A DNA stretch of 64,000 bases from Pyrus communis (taxonomy: Eukaryota; Streptophyta; Magnoliopsida; Rosales; Rosaceae), in NCBI RefSeq assembly GCF_963583255.1, contig NC_084819.1, positions 3,851,501 through 3,915,500 of the forward strand, given 5' to 3'. Below the pieces are notes generated by a model. It did no database searches. It was not told the origin of the DNA and worked only from the letters and a program-made list of their open reading frames with translations. The position numbers were made by a program, and so were the translations under genes. Shown here piece by piece: positions 33,053-45,443 of the stretch (the first letter of the stretch is position 1; every line of letters begins with the position of its first letter).

Positions 33053-35434
33053 TCACTCTTCCAAGCTATAATGCTTGTTCACAGCTTCAATGACATCCCA
33101 AGTGACCTTCATTCCTTTAGGGAACACAACAAAATCACCGGCCCCGATTGTGAACGATCCTTCTTTCCCATCAACTTCAACGTTCACTTTTCCCTCCAGC
33201 AGATACATGGTCTCTGTGGCACTGAATGACCACGGAAATTTGCTTGGACCACAACTCCACCTGTTCAACACCCAATGAACATACATATAAGATGCACAAA
33301 AATTAAACATGAAATGTGCAGGTATCGGATCTTATTTCTTTTCTGTCACAATGAACATAAAGTCCCGAGGTTCCACACTATTCTTCAAAAGAATGATTAT
33401 TAAGGGGTTTTATTCAACAAAAGCTCAATATACCAGTCTAACTAAAACTAACAGTCGAATGAGAAAGCTTGTAAGTTGTCCTACAAATCTAGAACAATAG
33501 CAAGGACGCAATAAAAAAAGGTGTCATCCCGATGATAGCAAAATTCACATACTTGCAGCCAGAATTTTGGCACTATGTAGCTTCCTAGAAAAATTCAATA
33601 TCATCCTATATTTTCTTTATTAATCTATGAACTTGTCGAGCATTGTCCATTACTTTAAGGAAGGATCTATAACCTGGATGTTATATATACCATACTTCTT
33701 CTCCACAATAACACAAAATTGAAGCATTAAGGATATCACAGTGACAGTGAGAAGGGGGTGTTCACTAAGGTCGGTGCTCAGTTATATTTCTTTCAGTCCT
33801 ACTCTCCGTGATGAATCCAATCAAATTATTTGACCTAACTTCTTTTACTCCGACTCTCTATGCTCCAGATGAAATCGAATAATATGACAGGGTGATCTCA
33901 AATGTAACATAGTTTTTTTTTCCTTCTTTCCCGAAGTTATTTGCAGCTCCCAGGACCCATCTATTTATCCATCGTGTTCATAAGTCTCCGTGTAAGCCAT
34001 GGTTTTTACAATTTTTCCGTCCACAAGGGTATTCATACCTTAATTAAATATGACAAAAATGATTTCATTTCTTAATCAATGATGTGTACAACACAAGTAT
34101 TTATAATACAACTCTGAGTATATTAAGCCTAACAACCAACAGATGATAACAAACTCTACCTAATTGTAGAATTGAATAAAGATGATCAAAACCTATTCTG
34201 AACTAACATTGTACCGGCTAACGTTGACTTCATTACCTGTGATATCTCTTTCATCTATGAACTTGTCTTAATAGAACTTCATTTACAACAGGGAGGCAAA
34301 GTGTTCCCCAGAAGGACAAGATGAGGCCTAAAGAGAAAAACTGAATGAAGAAACTAACAGACCAACCATAGCTAAAACCGACAAGGACCGCTGGCAGAGG
34401 TGATTGAAGGAGGATGGGGGTTACATACAGTACGTCCACTGTAGCCAGCCGCTGAATGACAGGAGGGCATGGGAGCCCAATAGTCGATAACTTTAAGAAA
34501 GGAACTATCTGTTTCCTGGATGTAATATACCATGCTTCTTCTCCCATGACACAATTCCAATCCAGAGTATACTCCTATCCACCGATTTAATAAATAACTA
34601 TTCGAAACGAAATAATCCTTCAAATAACACAAAATTGAAGCATCAACGAGATCGCATGGACCGCATGATTTTTAATCTATTTCAGTCCTAATCTCCATGC
34701 TTCTGATCAAATCGAATAATTTCGCAGGGTGGCTGGTTTCAAATGTAACATTAAACTTTTTTCCCCAAGCTTCCAGCATGCATCTCTTGATCCAATCATA
34801 TTCAAAGCCTACTTGTGACCCATGGCTTTACAAATTTTCAAGTTGGGTAAAAGATATTTTAGGGCTTTACCAACATTACGAAAAGGGATGCCAAATTAAA
34901 ACATCAAAAAGTTGAAATCCTTCATCCAAACAATGAACTAGCAGTAACATAGAGAAACATAAAGGGGAAAAAAAATCCTACCAAGTTTCTGAAATGGTCT
35001 GATTTCTCTAATCCATCCTCAAAAACCATAAAAAATTTCTCACAGTGAACCGAAACAAACGCATCACCCAATTTTCTCACTGGATCATATAAACACACAA
35101 ATTATTTCTTTTTTCCAGCGCATATATTTTTGAAGCTTAAACACTTGGAAGGTAAAAGATAAGAGAATGGAAGATGAAGAATTACGTACTTGGGCCAAGT
35201 TGCGACTCCTAGCTCAGTGAGCTTGGACTGAGTAGGATTCTTTTCAACTGTTACACCAAATTCGTTGGCGGCCATGGCAGATCCTTCTTCAGACCCAGAT
35301 AGACTGATTGCTTTTGGTCTGGATTGTGTAAAATTGACGGTGAGATACAGAGAAACTGCAACTGCAAGTATTAGAGGAAGTATTATTAGCGACTGCTTTG
35401 ATTTCAATTCAAACATCGACTCCCCAATCGGCAT
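33053..35434 (-). CDS. Membrane-anchored or plastid cupin-domain protein
   Basis: Two exons, 35190-35434 and 33053-33260, joined by a GT-AG intron of 1,929 bp (donor GTACGT, acceptor AACAG). They give 150 residues. The C-terminal ~90 residues are a Cupin_3 (RmlC-like) domain: VEKNPTQSKLTELGV, then WPKWSCGPSKFPWSF across the splice, ATETMYLLEGKVNV and GDFVVFPKGMKVTWDV. Plant members of this small family are of unsettled enzymatic function; the fold is shared with ureidoglycine aminohydrolase-like proteins. The N-terminus has a hydrophobic segment (about residues 15-33), either a membrane anchor or part of a targeting peptide. The intron holds an internal duplication. The first Met (MPIGES) is used, but Met7 is possible. 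Confidence 0.85.
33655..34915. repeat. Duplication inside the cupin intron
   Basis: Segments near 33655-33920 and 34490-34750 are similar. Both contain ATACCAT-CTTCTTCTCC, AACACAAAATTGAAGCAT, TTTCAGTCCTA-TCTCC and ATCGAATAAT, with the order kept. The left copy also repeats its ATCAAATTATTT/ATCGAATAAT portion. Confidence 0.65.
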
Positions 35435-35516
35435 TTGCCTCTATTAATTGATTAAACAAACTTTTGATCAAGTGCTGAGCGCATGTATAATATAGTAATA
35501 AAACATATAGCGAAAT
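35435..35516. other. Cupin gene upstream region
   Basis: Short sequence between the cupin ATG and the repeated block. A TATA box is not obvious; GTATAATATAG at about 35485-35495 is the only AT-rich candidate. Confidence 0.3.
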
Positions 35517-37384
35517 TGCGGAAATACCCGTTAATTATTGGGGATACGCGCACTTTACGGGCACGGCACGAGAATGGGGTACTTCTGCCATTTTCTATTT
35601 TGGGGTGAGTTTTTATCACAAATGGTTTTTGAAATTTGCTCTTAGGTTTTTGAAATTTACTCTTACCTTTCTGATATTGAAAATTAATTAATGTAGTTTT
35701 TGAAAATAGGTATCGCAAATCAATGTGATCATTTCGTCGTAATTTTGTTAAAAATTCCGTTTAAGTAGTCATGTGACACATAAATGGATCTCACAAGATT
35801 TACGAATTTTTATCACAAATAATCCTTGAAATTGACTCACACCATCAAGATGGTCCCAGAAATTGACCCACACTATCAAGATGGTCCCTAAAATTGATAA
35901 TCAATAAATGTAGTCCTTGAAAATAGGTGTTGCAAATCAATATGATCATTCCATCACAATTCTGTAAAAAAAAAAAATTTATGTTCTAATGTGGGTTTAA
36001 TAGTTAATTATTAGGGATATGCGCATTTGTCGGCACGAATATGGGCCTACTATTGCCATTTTCTATTTTATTTTGGATTTTTATCACAAATTATTCATGA
36101 AATTTACCTTCACCCTCTTGAAATTGAAAATCAATTAATGTAGTCCATGAAAATAGGTGTCGCAAATTAATATGGTCATTCCGTCATAATTTTGTTAAAA
36201 ATTTTGTTAAGTACTGATGTGGCACATAAATAGGTCTCACAAGATTTACGGGTTTTTATCACAAATGATCCTTGAAATTGACTCACACCATCAGATGGTC
36301 CCTGAAATTGATCCACACTATCAAGATGGTCCCTAAAATTGAAAATCAATGAATGTAGTCTTTGAAAATAGGTACCGCAAATCAATATGATCATTCCGCT
36401 ACAATTCTGTAAAAAAATTTGTTATTTGCTGATGTGGGTTTAATAATTAATTAAAAAAGTTGTCTAGATATCTTTTTGCACATTAGATTTTTTTTTTTTT
36501 TTTTTCTTATAGTAGGATCTCCTCATAAAAAAGATCGCTCCCATAAATTCTCAAAAGCACAAGACTTAACTAAGGCCTAAGATAGGGCTTGGAAATAGTT
36601 TTCAACCAACAATAGACGCACCTTGGTTATAACCTCATTATCTCAAGGAAGATCTCGCTGTTCTTTGAGTCACCAGACCACTACCGAATCGCCGAACAAG
36701 CTCACTAAGATTAAGGTCGTGAGGATGTTGATCCCCTAAATGTTAACGATGATGTCCCAGAAGTCGTTGTCAATTAGTCAAGCCGCCATCAAAGGTGATC
36801 TCGATCTAGGTTCAATTCGATGAAGGGTGTTGAAGTGTGTCTTGAGATTATTTTTAAGAATAGACACTGAAGGAGGTAAAAGAATGTGAACTGAGATCGG
36901 AGGTGATTGCAGGACTAGATTTTTGGGTTCACAACTTTTTATTAACTTTTAAATTATTAAACCTATTTGTAATTTTTTTTTAAATTTAATTAGACTTGTG
37001 TGATCCATTTATGTGTCACATCAGCACATAACATAATTTTTTATAGAATTGTGATTGAATGACTATATTGATTTGGGACATTTACTTGTTGGACTACATT
37101 GATCGATTTTCAATATCATTGACCATTTTGATGTCGTAGGTCAATTTCAAGGACCATTTTGATGTTGCTGGTCAATTTCAATGATCATTTGTTGGAAAAA
37201 AGGACTTATGAGACTCATTTATGTGCCACATCATCACTTAACAAATTTTTTAATAGAATTGTGATGAAATGACCACATTGATTTGTGACACCTATTTTTA
37301 GGGACTACATTGATTGATTTTCAATTTTAGAGACCATCTTAATGATGAGGGTCAATTTCAGGGACCATTTATGATAAAAACCCT
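35517..37384. mobile_element. Long inverted-repeat element of satellite-like units
   Basis: The left side has repeated units (about 35605, 35805, 36075 and 36255) with TTTTTATCACAAAT, CATCAAGATGGTCCCT and AAAATAGGT-TCGCAAATCAAT. Right-side units (about 37000-37190 and 37190-37384) carry the same motifs inverted, ending ATTTATGATAAAAACCC. A larger ~480 bp duplication (35517-35990 and 35999-36440) is superimposed on the left. The centre (about 36520-36950) is unique. The arrangement suggests a long-TIR Mutator-like element; no transposase is seen. Confidence 0.6.
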
Positions 37385-38221
37385 TTCGTTTTTCATTTGT
37401 CTTTTCTTTTTGCCTCCACTTTTCAATATTTCCACATAAAGCAAGTTTATATTACTATAAAACATTGAGCTTTTTTTTTTATTTACAAACGTTTGACAAC
37501 GTTAGTGAGTTAAATTGTTTGTAATTAAGAGAAGGGATCGATGGAGATTGAACCCACAAATGTGTGCATATGCGTGATTACTTTTTGCCAATGCAGTAAG
37601 GCGTCATCAGCATATAAAACACTAAATTTGAATCACCCTAATGTGCACAAGTCAATTTGATACATCACCTATATACTTAGTACTTAGTAAAATCATCTAT
37701 TAACAGTTATATGTTGTACTGACATCCAACAATTATATATGACTGTCAATAAATAATTGTATCGAGTACAAGAATGTATATCAACTAGTCCCCTTAGTCT
37801 TCTATCATATTGGCAATATAGTATTCTCTAATTAGGATACCTCAAGTTATTGGCAACCTCTAAACCAAGAATCTCCCTTATGGAAACACCTCGAGAGGAA
37901 AACATGTCATGTAAATCATAATCTTAGAATGAAGGTACCTTTGACGGCCATAGAATACCACACTCAACACTAATGGGAATCTTACCCATGAAGAATGACA
38001 ACAGTCCACAACAATCAAGCCCCCAAGGCCCAATGAGAGCTAGTGGCTCCGAGAAATGTGTTTGTGAAGTTCAAACCTTTGCTCATTTTCACTAGACCAA
38101 CCCCTTCGAATTAAAAGTGATCTAGTTCTAAAACATAGATTAAAGTGATACTTTTGTATATTCATAGGACATTTTAGTAGTTAAGTCTTAAAATAAATTG
38201 GCACAAGGTTAAATCTTAAGA
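37385..38221. other. Gene-free stretch
   Basis: No gene or defined element recognised. Confidence 0.4.
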
Positions 38222-38365
38222 AAAATGCTACGCTTTTCCCATATTTGTATCATCATTTGTATCATCTCTCAAATAGAAATGGAACCCACATGAGTTGGTG
38301 AGTCATATCTCTATTAGAGCAATGATACAAATGATGGTACAAATAAGTGGTAAGTGTTACTCAAA
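38222..38365. mobile_element. Small foldback MITE
   Basis: CATTTGTATCATC on the left and GATGGTACAAAT/ATGATACAAATG on the right form inverted arms of about 50 bp around a short centre. The outer parts (AAAATGCTACGC and AGTGTTACTC) are weakly inverted. Confidence 0.65.
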
Positions 38366-38384
38366 TCTTGGAACCTTAAACCAT

Positions 38385-38655
38385 CTCCAATGGACATGGT
38401 TAAAGGTCCAAAAGCCCAATAATGACCTGATTTGCCCAAAAACTTATCTTCAACCGATGGCTGGACTATAATTCTATGTAACCCTCTTAGCCTTTTTTTT
38501 GGGGCACAACTTCTCAGTTGCAATAATTGATTCAAATTCAACAGCTAAATTTGAAAACATCCAAAAGTAGTTTAATTAAATTAACCAATAAATTTAAAGT
38601 ATAAACTTAAAACTAATCCATTATGGAGGGCCTGGATTTAGTTGAAGATGATATA
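38385..38655. mobile_element. Eroded CATCTCCAA-type TIR element
   Basis: It begins AAACCATCTCCAATGG and ends near TTTAGTTGAAGATGA, a degenerate version of the ends seen at 5564, 29243 and 50621. Confidence 0.45.
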
Positions 38656-38861
38656 TCAGTATGATCTGATACTTTTTTTTTATAAGATTATAATTTTAAA
38701 TGGAATTATACTTAACCCATTCGATTAAAGATGAACTTCTGTCCAAGGGGTCCATCCAAATTCCGAACACTCCATCAAGACAACTGAACTTAGCCCAACA
38801 AGATACGCACACAGTGCACCAAAGGCTTAACATAAACCCGGCCGCAGACGAATATCCCCCT

Positions 38862-39002
38862 TTAGGGTTTTTAAGATTAGGTTTTGTCACTGCTTATATT
38901 TCTCCGTGCCGCATTGTATAGGGTTTACAGTCGCCACAACATTCACCACCAAATTTTCTCTCCAACTGTCCTTGCTCCTAAACAGCAAGCTCTAAACCCT
39001 AA
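38862..39002 (+). promoter_or_regulatory. Promoter/leader motifs of the RGG gene
   Basis: An inverted telo-box TTAGGGTTT lies at 38862-38870 and a direct telo-box AAACCCTAA at 38994-39002, about 120 bp before the ATG. Telo-boxes are typical of plant ribosome and translation genes, which suits a ribosome-associated RGG protein. Confidence 0.5.
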
Positions 39003-39122
39003 AACTCCCGTAAGCAATCTCGGATTCATGGATTCGAATAATCAGTGAAGGGTTTCGTGGTTGCTTTTCAAAGTCGGTGGAATTTTGTAGGGTATTGAAT
39101 CGGCCTTTTCGGACCTGCAGAA

Positions 39123-41543
39123 ATGGCAACCGCGAACCCTTTCGATCTCTTGGGCGATGACGACAACGAGGACCCAAGTCAACTTCTCGCTGCTCAGCAG
39201 CAGAAGCTGCCGGCGGCGCAGCCCAAGAAGCCCCAGCAGGCCCAGCCTGCTCAGCCTGCTAAGCTTCCTTCCAAGCCACTCCCCCCTGCACAATCTGGTC
39301 TGTTTTCTATTCATTTCTGTGCTTCCCAAGTTCTTTCCTGGGTTTTGTTTGCAGAAAACAATGTTGGGTTTGCTTGGAAATGGTAATTAAAGCTTTGGTT
39401 TTTATTCTATTTGTTATCTTATCCTTACTTGTTAGATTCCATTGACAAAATGCTTTCTTTATTTGTTATATATTTTTTTGCTGAAGTTGAAAGTGGTTGT
39501 TTTGATAAGTTAATGGTAAATGGGGGATTCTTCATTGATGTTGTACATATCTGATGAGATGTGGAGTAAGTTTTCTCTGTGTGTGACAGTGGATGTTCAT
39601 AGAGTTTGGTTTTTTAGGGTAATTAACAAAAGATTATTGGGTTTTTATTGTGGTAGATTCATGTCCAAATTGATTATTATCTTATTAAGAGGTACAGTCA
39701 GGGGATGCTAGTTAATGGAAAGTATTTTATTTGTATGTACACTGAGAAGGAAAACCCTTATTCTTATACTGTATGTGGCACAAAATTTAAATTTTTTTTG
39801 TTGAATTTATGTTGTTTTATTGAATTTAGCAGAGTTATCCTTAATCTTTTCATTACACATTAGTAATGAAGATTTTCTGCTCAATAACATGTGGTTTTGG
39901 TCAAGGTGCTCAAAATTTTTTTACGGTCTTCTTTTGCATCACATATGGAAGTACATTATACGTTTTATATTTTACGTATTTTGCATATCACATGACTGTT
40001 AAAACTTGTGCAGTGAGGGAGGGAAAGTATGAAGGTGGCCGTGGAGGTGGCCGTGGTGGTGGTGGTGGACGTGGGTTCAGTCGTGGCCGTGGTGGAGTTG
40101 GTGGTGGATTTAATAGAGATCCAATCAGCAATGAGAACACCAATGGTTTTTCTGGTGGCTACAGACCATCTGAAGAGGGAGATGGGAAAGCTTCTGAAAG
40201 ACGAGGGGGCTATGGTGCGCCTCGTGGTTCCTTCCGTGGTGGGCGTCGTGGTGGTTACAACAATGGTGAGGATGGTGAGGGAGAACGCCCTCGGAGGGTA
40301 TTTGATCGTCGCAGTGGTACAGGACGTGGGTTAGTATTCTTCAATCTGTTATTTTTATATTTAACTTACTACATGTGTATCTTTACGCATTGTTTTGTTA
40401 TTGATTATATTTGTAATATCAGGAGTGATTTCAAACGTGAAGGGTCTGGTCGGGGGAATTGGGGAACTCCCTCTGATGACATTGCTCCGTAAGTATTTAT
40501 GTTCTGATTCCTAGATGAGTTTCAAATTATAACTTGAGGAAACAAATTGTTTCATCTTTTTTCTGTTATATGCCTTACTTACATCACTATTTTGCTGTAT
40601 TTAGGGAGACTGAGGAGCCTGGAACTGAAACTGAGAAGAATGTTAGCGCTGAGAAGCAGTCGGGAGAGAATGAGGCTGCTGATGCCAATAAGGAGGATGC
40701 TGTTAATGAGACAGAAGAGAAGGAGCCTGAGGAGAAGGTATACTTTTTAACATTGTTGATCTTACTTTTCTGGATACCATATACATAACGGCTGCAATTG
40801 GATTTTCTGGTCATATCCTTGTATTGAACTATTACATTATTCTGCATTGTAATAGGAAATGACTCTGGAAGAGTATCAGAAGGTGCTTGAAGAGAAGAGG
40901 AAGGCTCTGCTTGCATTGAAGACCGAGGAAAGAAAGGTTGATGTGGACAAAGACTTGAAGGCCATGCAGCTGCTTTCAAACAAGAAGGAAAATGATGAAA
41001 TATTTATCAAGCTGGTAAGTTCCCGATACTTTAGATATTACTCTTTCATTCAATATGGCTATTATATTTACTTTGCTATTGTTTGCCAGGGTTCGGAGAA
41101 GGATAAGCGCAAAGAAGCTGCTGAGAAAGAAGAGAGAGCCAAGAAGGTTACCTTTTCTTTCTATATCTGATTGGACTTTCTATCTTTTTCTGTGGGTTTA
41201 TTATTTTTCTTAATGATTATTGCATTCATTGCTAATGGTGACTGAATTAAAAGTTTCGGGTATAGGACTGGGACATGTTAGTTCTCCTATACCCGAAACT
41301 ATATGTTCGTAATCACCATTGGTTATCAAATTATTGACTGTGTTCCATATTTGGTTGCAGTCTGTTAGCATTAATGAGTTTCTGAAGCCTGCTGAAGGCG
41401 AGAGGTACTATGGTGGTCGTGGTCGAGGCCGTGGCCGTGGGCCAAGAGGTGGATACAGTGGAGGACCTGGAGGTTACTCAAGCAATGCGGCAGCACCCTC
41501 CATTGGTGATCCCGGCCAGTTCCCATCCCTCGGCGGGAAATGA
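39123..41543 (+). CDS. RGGA: RGG-repeat RNA-binding protein, RGGA/SERBP1 family
   Basis: Seven exons: 39123-39297, 40014-40329, 40423-40488, 40605-40737, 40856-41014, 41090-41146 and 41361-41543. All junctions are GT-AG and the product is 362 residues. It begins MATANPFDLLGDDDNED, the Stm1-like start of the family. A Gln/Pro/Ala-rich stretch follows, then an RGG cluster (about residues 65-86), a second RG patch, an acidic segment, and the HABP4/PAI-RBP1 domain (about 190-305: MTLEEYQKVLEEKRKALLAL, KKENDEIFIKL, VSINEFLKPAEG). A second RGG block and GDPGQFPSLG close the protein. Relatives bind RNA and ribosomes in the cytoplasm and, in Arabidopsis, affect salt and drought responses. The first donor (GTCTGT) is weak but keeps phase. 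Length agrees with Arabidopsis RGGA. Confidence 0.93.
41232..41322 (+). repeat. Perfect-stem hairpin in RGGA intron 6
   Basis: AGTTTCGGGTATAGGA (41252-41267) is followed 17 bases later by its exact reverse complement (41285-41300). Weaker pairing continues outward (TAATGGTGA against TCACCATTG), giving arms of about 36-39 bases. It lies wholly within the 214 bp intron. Confidence 0.85.
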
Positions 41544-42330
41544 GAGGCTCCCGCTTCTTCCAGCTCTATGCTTTGAATGCATTTGGGGGTTTATGTGATG
41601 CCATCAGAATGGCAAACCACCCCACAGGAGAATATTAAGAACTATTTCGATTATCTATGCGCTTTTTTGAGTGTAAATTTTTATGTCTTGGGACAGACCA
41701 GTTGTCATGCATCAGTTTTGAGTTGGAATAGGTTAAGAACCGAGTGTTTTTCCGAATCTACTCTTTTGCTCTACTTAATTAGTTATTAATCTTTCTTGCT
41801 TCGAAGGGTTGTGCAAATTAGTGTCTGTTTTCCAAAACCTCCCTGATGTTAGCGGCTTGTTTAATCTAAAGCTGTTTAGTCTGATGAGATGAAACCTTAC
41901 ATGAACCGGGTTGTGTACGCTCTCTCGGTCTCTCATATCGCGTGCTCAGTTATGAGAGGAGATCGTATAACTGATCCGCAACCGGTAGAAATCTTTAAAC
42001 TCCGTTTGTTTAAGTTTATTTTACTTTGTCAATCCCAAGTCTGGATAAAGGAGGAGAGGAAGGATATCAGGTAGCCGACAGCAGGCACTCTTATCTTACG
42101 TCGAATCCTTATGATAATAAATCCTGAACGAAATTGAACTAAGGCTAGGTCATCACCCGTAAGTGGTGCGTTGTGTGGCTCGAGCACAGTGATAAGTGAG
42201 CAAGGATCCTTGTATCTCCATTGATGCCCGTATGCAGTGTTAAATGAGTAAGGGGGCCATAGAAACTTCTTGTTGAACGACTCCACTCAAAGTTGTTTGG
42301 AAGCATTTGCTCCCATCAACTTTACAGAGG
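41544..42330 (+). other. RGGA 3' UTR and junction with the LINE
   Basis: The first part is the probable RGGA 3' UTR. From about 41890 on the sequence has no recognised gene; the 5' limit of the downstream LINE is not sharp and could reach into this stretch. Confidence 0.4.
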
Positions 42331-45262
42331 ACATGCAAAAGAAGTGCTTTGACCTTATTAGACGGGTGAGGGTGAAGAAGCTAGGACATGAGGGTAGAGT
42401 TCAAGAGAGTAGAAAGCGTTTAGGAACGTGGAATATAGGAACCTTAACAGGAAAATTTATGGAAGTAGTGGAAGTTATGGTGAGAAGGATAAGTATTATG
42501 TGGATACAAGAAACTAAGTGGGTTGGTCTTAAGGCAAAGGATCTCGAAAACTCAGGTTTTAAACTTTGGTATTCAGGCACAAATAGAACGAGAAATGGTG
42601 TTGACATCATCGTGGACAAGACCCTGACACAAGATGTTGTAGAATTATGGCAATCAAAATTGTAATAGGACAAGAACTCATCAATGTGATTAGTGCATAC
42701 ACACCTCAAGTAGGGTTGGATATGAGTTTGAAGGAGAAATTTTGGGAAGACCTTGGAGACTTGGTGCAAGGAATTGCTTAGACGCAGAAGGTATTAATAG
42801 GAGGAGATTTAAATGGACATGTGGGCAAGGAGACAGACAACTATGGAGCTTTTCATGGTGGCCATGATTTTCAGGAGAGCAACGAGGATGGGGAAGCCAT
42901 CTTGGATTTTGCAATGGCATACAATCTCTTCTTAGCCAACACCTTCTTTAAGAAGAGAGAAGAACATGTGATCACTACAAGAATGGGTATCCAAAAGCAC
43001 AAATAGATTTTCTTCTAATGAGGAAGGGGGATCGTATAACTTGTAAGGATTGCAAAGTTATACTGGGAAAGAGCTTGGCTAATCAACATCGCTTGTTGGT
43101 GATGGATGTACATATCAAAAGAGAGAGAAGAAAAGAACAAGACCTTGAAGTGCCCAAGAACTAGATAGTGGAATCTAAAAGGAGAAAAACAATCCATTTT
43201 CAAAGAGAAAGTAATCACCCAATGTGTTGGGATAGAGAGGGGGAAGCTAACCAAATATGGGATTCTATGGCTAGTTGTATCCAAAAAGTAGCAAAAGGGG
43301 TATTAGGAGAGTCCAAGGGCTTTGCTCCACACCAAAAGGAATCTTGCTGGTGGAAGGATGATGTACAAACAAAGGTTAAGGTTAAGAATGATTGTTGTAA
43401 AGCTTTATAGAAGGTTAGGACGGATGAAAACGATGAAAATATATAGAATAGCGAAGAAGGAGACAAAGAAAGCTGTGAGAAAAGCTAAGCTATCGGCTTT
43501 TGATGATATGTATAAACGACTAGATACCAAAGAAAAAGAGTTGGATATCTATAAACAAGATAGAGTAAGGGAAAAGAAGACAATGGACCTAAACCAAGTG
43601 AGGTGCATCAAGGATGAGAATGGAAAGGTTCTTGCTACAAAGAACGCAGTCAAAGATAGATGGAGAGGTTATTTTCATAATGTTTTCAATGAAGGACATG
43701 AAATGAGTTCTTCTTTCAGGGAGTTGAGTAACTTAGAAGAGTGTAGAAACTCCTCATTTTACCGTCGAATTTGGAAGGAAGAAGTGGTTGTAGCTTTGAA
43801 AAAATGAAGCATAGAAAAGCAGTGGGCCCAAATGATATACCGATCGAAGTGTGGAAAGTATTGGGAAAGATGGGTATAACATGGCTCACAGACCTTTTCA
43901 ATAGGATTTTGAAAACAAATAAGATGCCAAATGAGTGGTGAAAGAGCACTTTGGTGTCTATCTACAAGAATAAGGGTGATGTACAAAATTACATAAACTA
44001 TATGGGTATTAAGTTAATGAGTCATACAATGAAGCTCTGGTAAAGAGTAATTGAGCATAGACTGAGGCAAGAGTCATAGGTCTCGGACAACCAATTCGAG
44101 TTCATGCCAGGGCGCTCAACCATGGAGACTATCTATCTTTTACGAAGATCGATAGAAAGATATAGAGATATGAAAAAAGATTTGCACATGGTCTTTATAG
44201 ATTTGGAAAAAGCGTATGATAAGGTCCCAAGAGACATTCTTTGGAGGATTTTAGAGAAGAAATGAGTACGAATATCATATATCCAAACTATAAAAGATAT
44301 GTATGATGGAGTAAGGACTACTGTAAGAACTCATGAAGGACAAGCCGAAAGCTTCCCCGTAACTATAGGGTTACATCAAGGTTCATATTTAAGTTCTTAC
44401 CTTTTTGCATTAATTGGTGAGTTAACGAGACATATTCAAGATGATATTCCTTGGTGTATACTTTTTGCAGACGATATAGTGTTGATAGATAAAACTTAGG
44501 AATGAGTAAATGCGAAGCTTAACCTTTGGAGAGAAGTGTTGGAATCTAAAGGTCTTCGCCTAAGTCGGTTAAAGACAGAGTATATAGAGGGAAGTTCATT
44601 GCAAACTGAGGCTCAAATGAGTTATGGGTGATGATTGGAGATCAGGAAATACCAAAGAGCTACCATTTTCGCTACCTAGGATTTATCTTGCAAAAGAACG
44701 AAGAGTTGGATGGAGACCTTAACCAAAGAATACAAGCTGGATGGATGAAGTAGAAGAGTGCATCCGACGTGGTTATGTGACCGTCATATGCCACTGAAGC
44801 TCAAGGGAAAATTTTATAGGGTGACAATACGACCATCAATGCTTTATGGCAGGGAATGTTGGGCGGTGAAGCATCAACACATACATAAATAGGTGTTGTG
44901 GAGATGAGAATGCTTCGTTGGATGTGCGGGCACACGAGAAATGATAAGATTAGGAATGAGGATATCCGAGATAAAGTAAGAATAGCCGAAATTAAAGAAA
45001 AGATGAGAGAAAATCGGTTACGGTAGTTTGGATATGTGAAATAAAGGCTTATTGACGCTCTGGTTAGAACATGTGCTTATGCGACAGAGGTTCAGGGCCG
45101 AAAGGGGTAGAGGAAGACCTATGAAGATTTTGGAAGAGACTTTAAGAAAAGACTCAGAGTACTTGGATTTAACGGAAGACGTGTGACAGAATCAAGCAAT
45201 GACGTTTTAGGATTCATACAGCTGACCCCACTTAGCAGGAAAATGCTTTGTTGTTGTTGTAC
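42331..45262 (+). mobile_element. RTE-type LINE, decayed copy
   Basis: A degenerate non-LTR retrotransposon. The endonuclease part (from about 42405) reads RLGTWNIGTLTGK, QETKWVG, then VISAYTPQVG and LIGGDLNGHVG. A Lys-rich linker follows at about 43320-43800. The reverse transcriptase part reads [16 protein letters not shown] (from about 44190), FPVTIGLHQGS and the catalytic FADD box (44464-44475). The 3' end has short TTG repeats (45247-45260), as in plant RTE elements. Stop codons and frameshifts occur throughout (for example after IDKT at 44499), so it cannot encode a working protein. RTE assignment rests on the endonuclease-RT order and 3' tail. Confidence 0.85.
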
Positions 45263-45443
45263 ACTGATTTGAGTCTTCTATCTTAAATGGCAGGGCTGGT
45301 TTTAGCTGGAAATGAGCACTTATTTTTAGAAAATCTACCTTTAATCTGGTAAGTTTCCTATCAACTGATTGAGGAATGTTTAACTAAGAGGCCGTTTGAT
45401 AATTATTTTGTTTTAGCTTTTTGTTTTACTTTCATTCTGCATT

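Noticed and set aside
40029..40334. Alternative Val-rich frame in RGGA exon 2
   Set aside because: It is an out-of-frame reading of the GGT/CGT repeats that encode the RGG cluster; the spliced frame gives an intact family protein.
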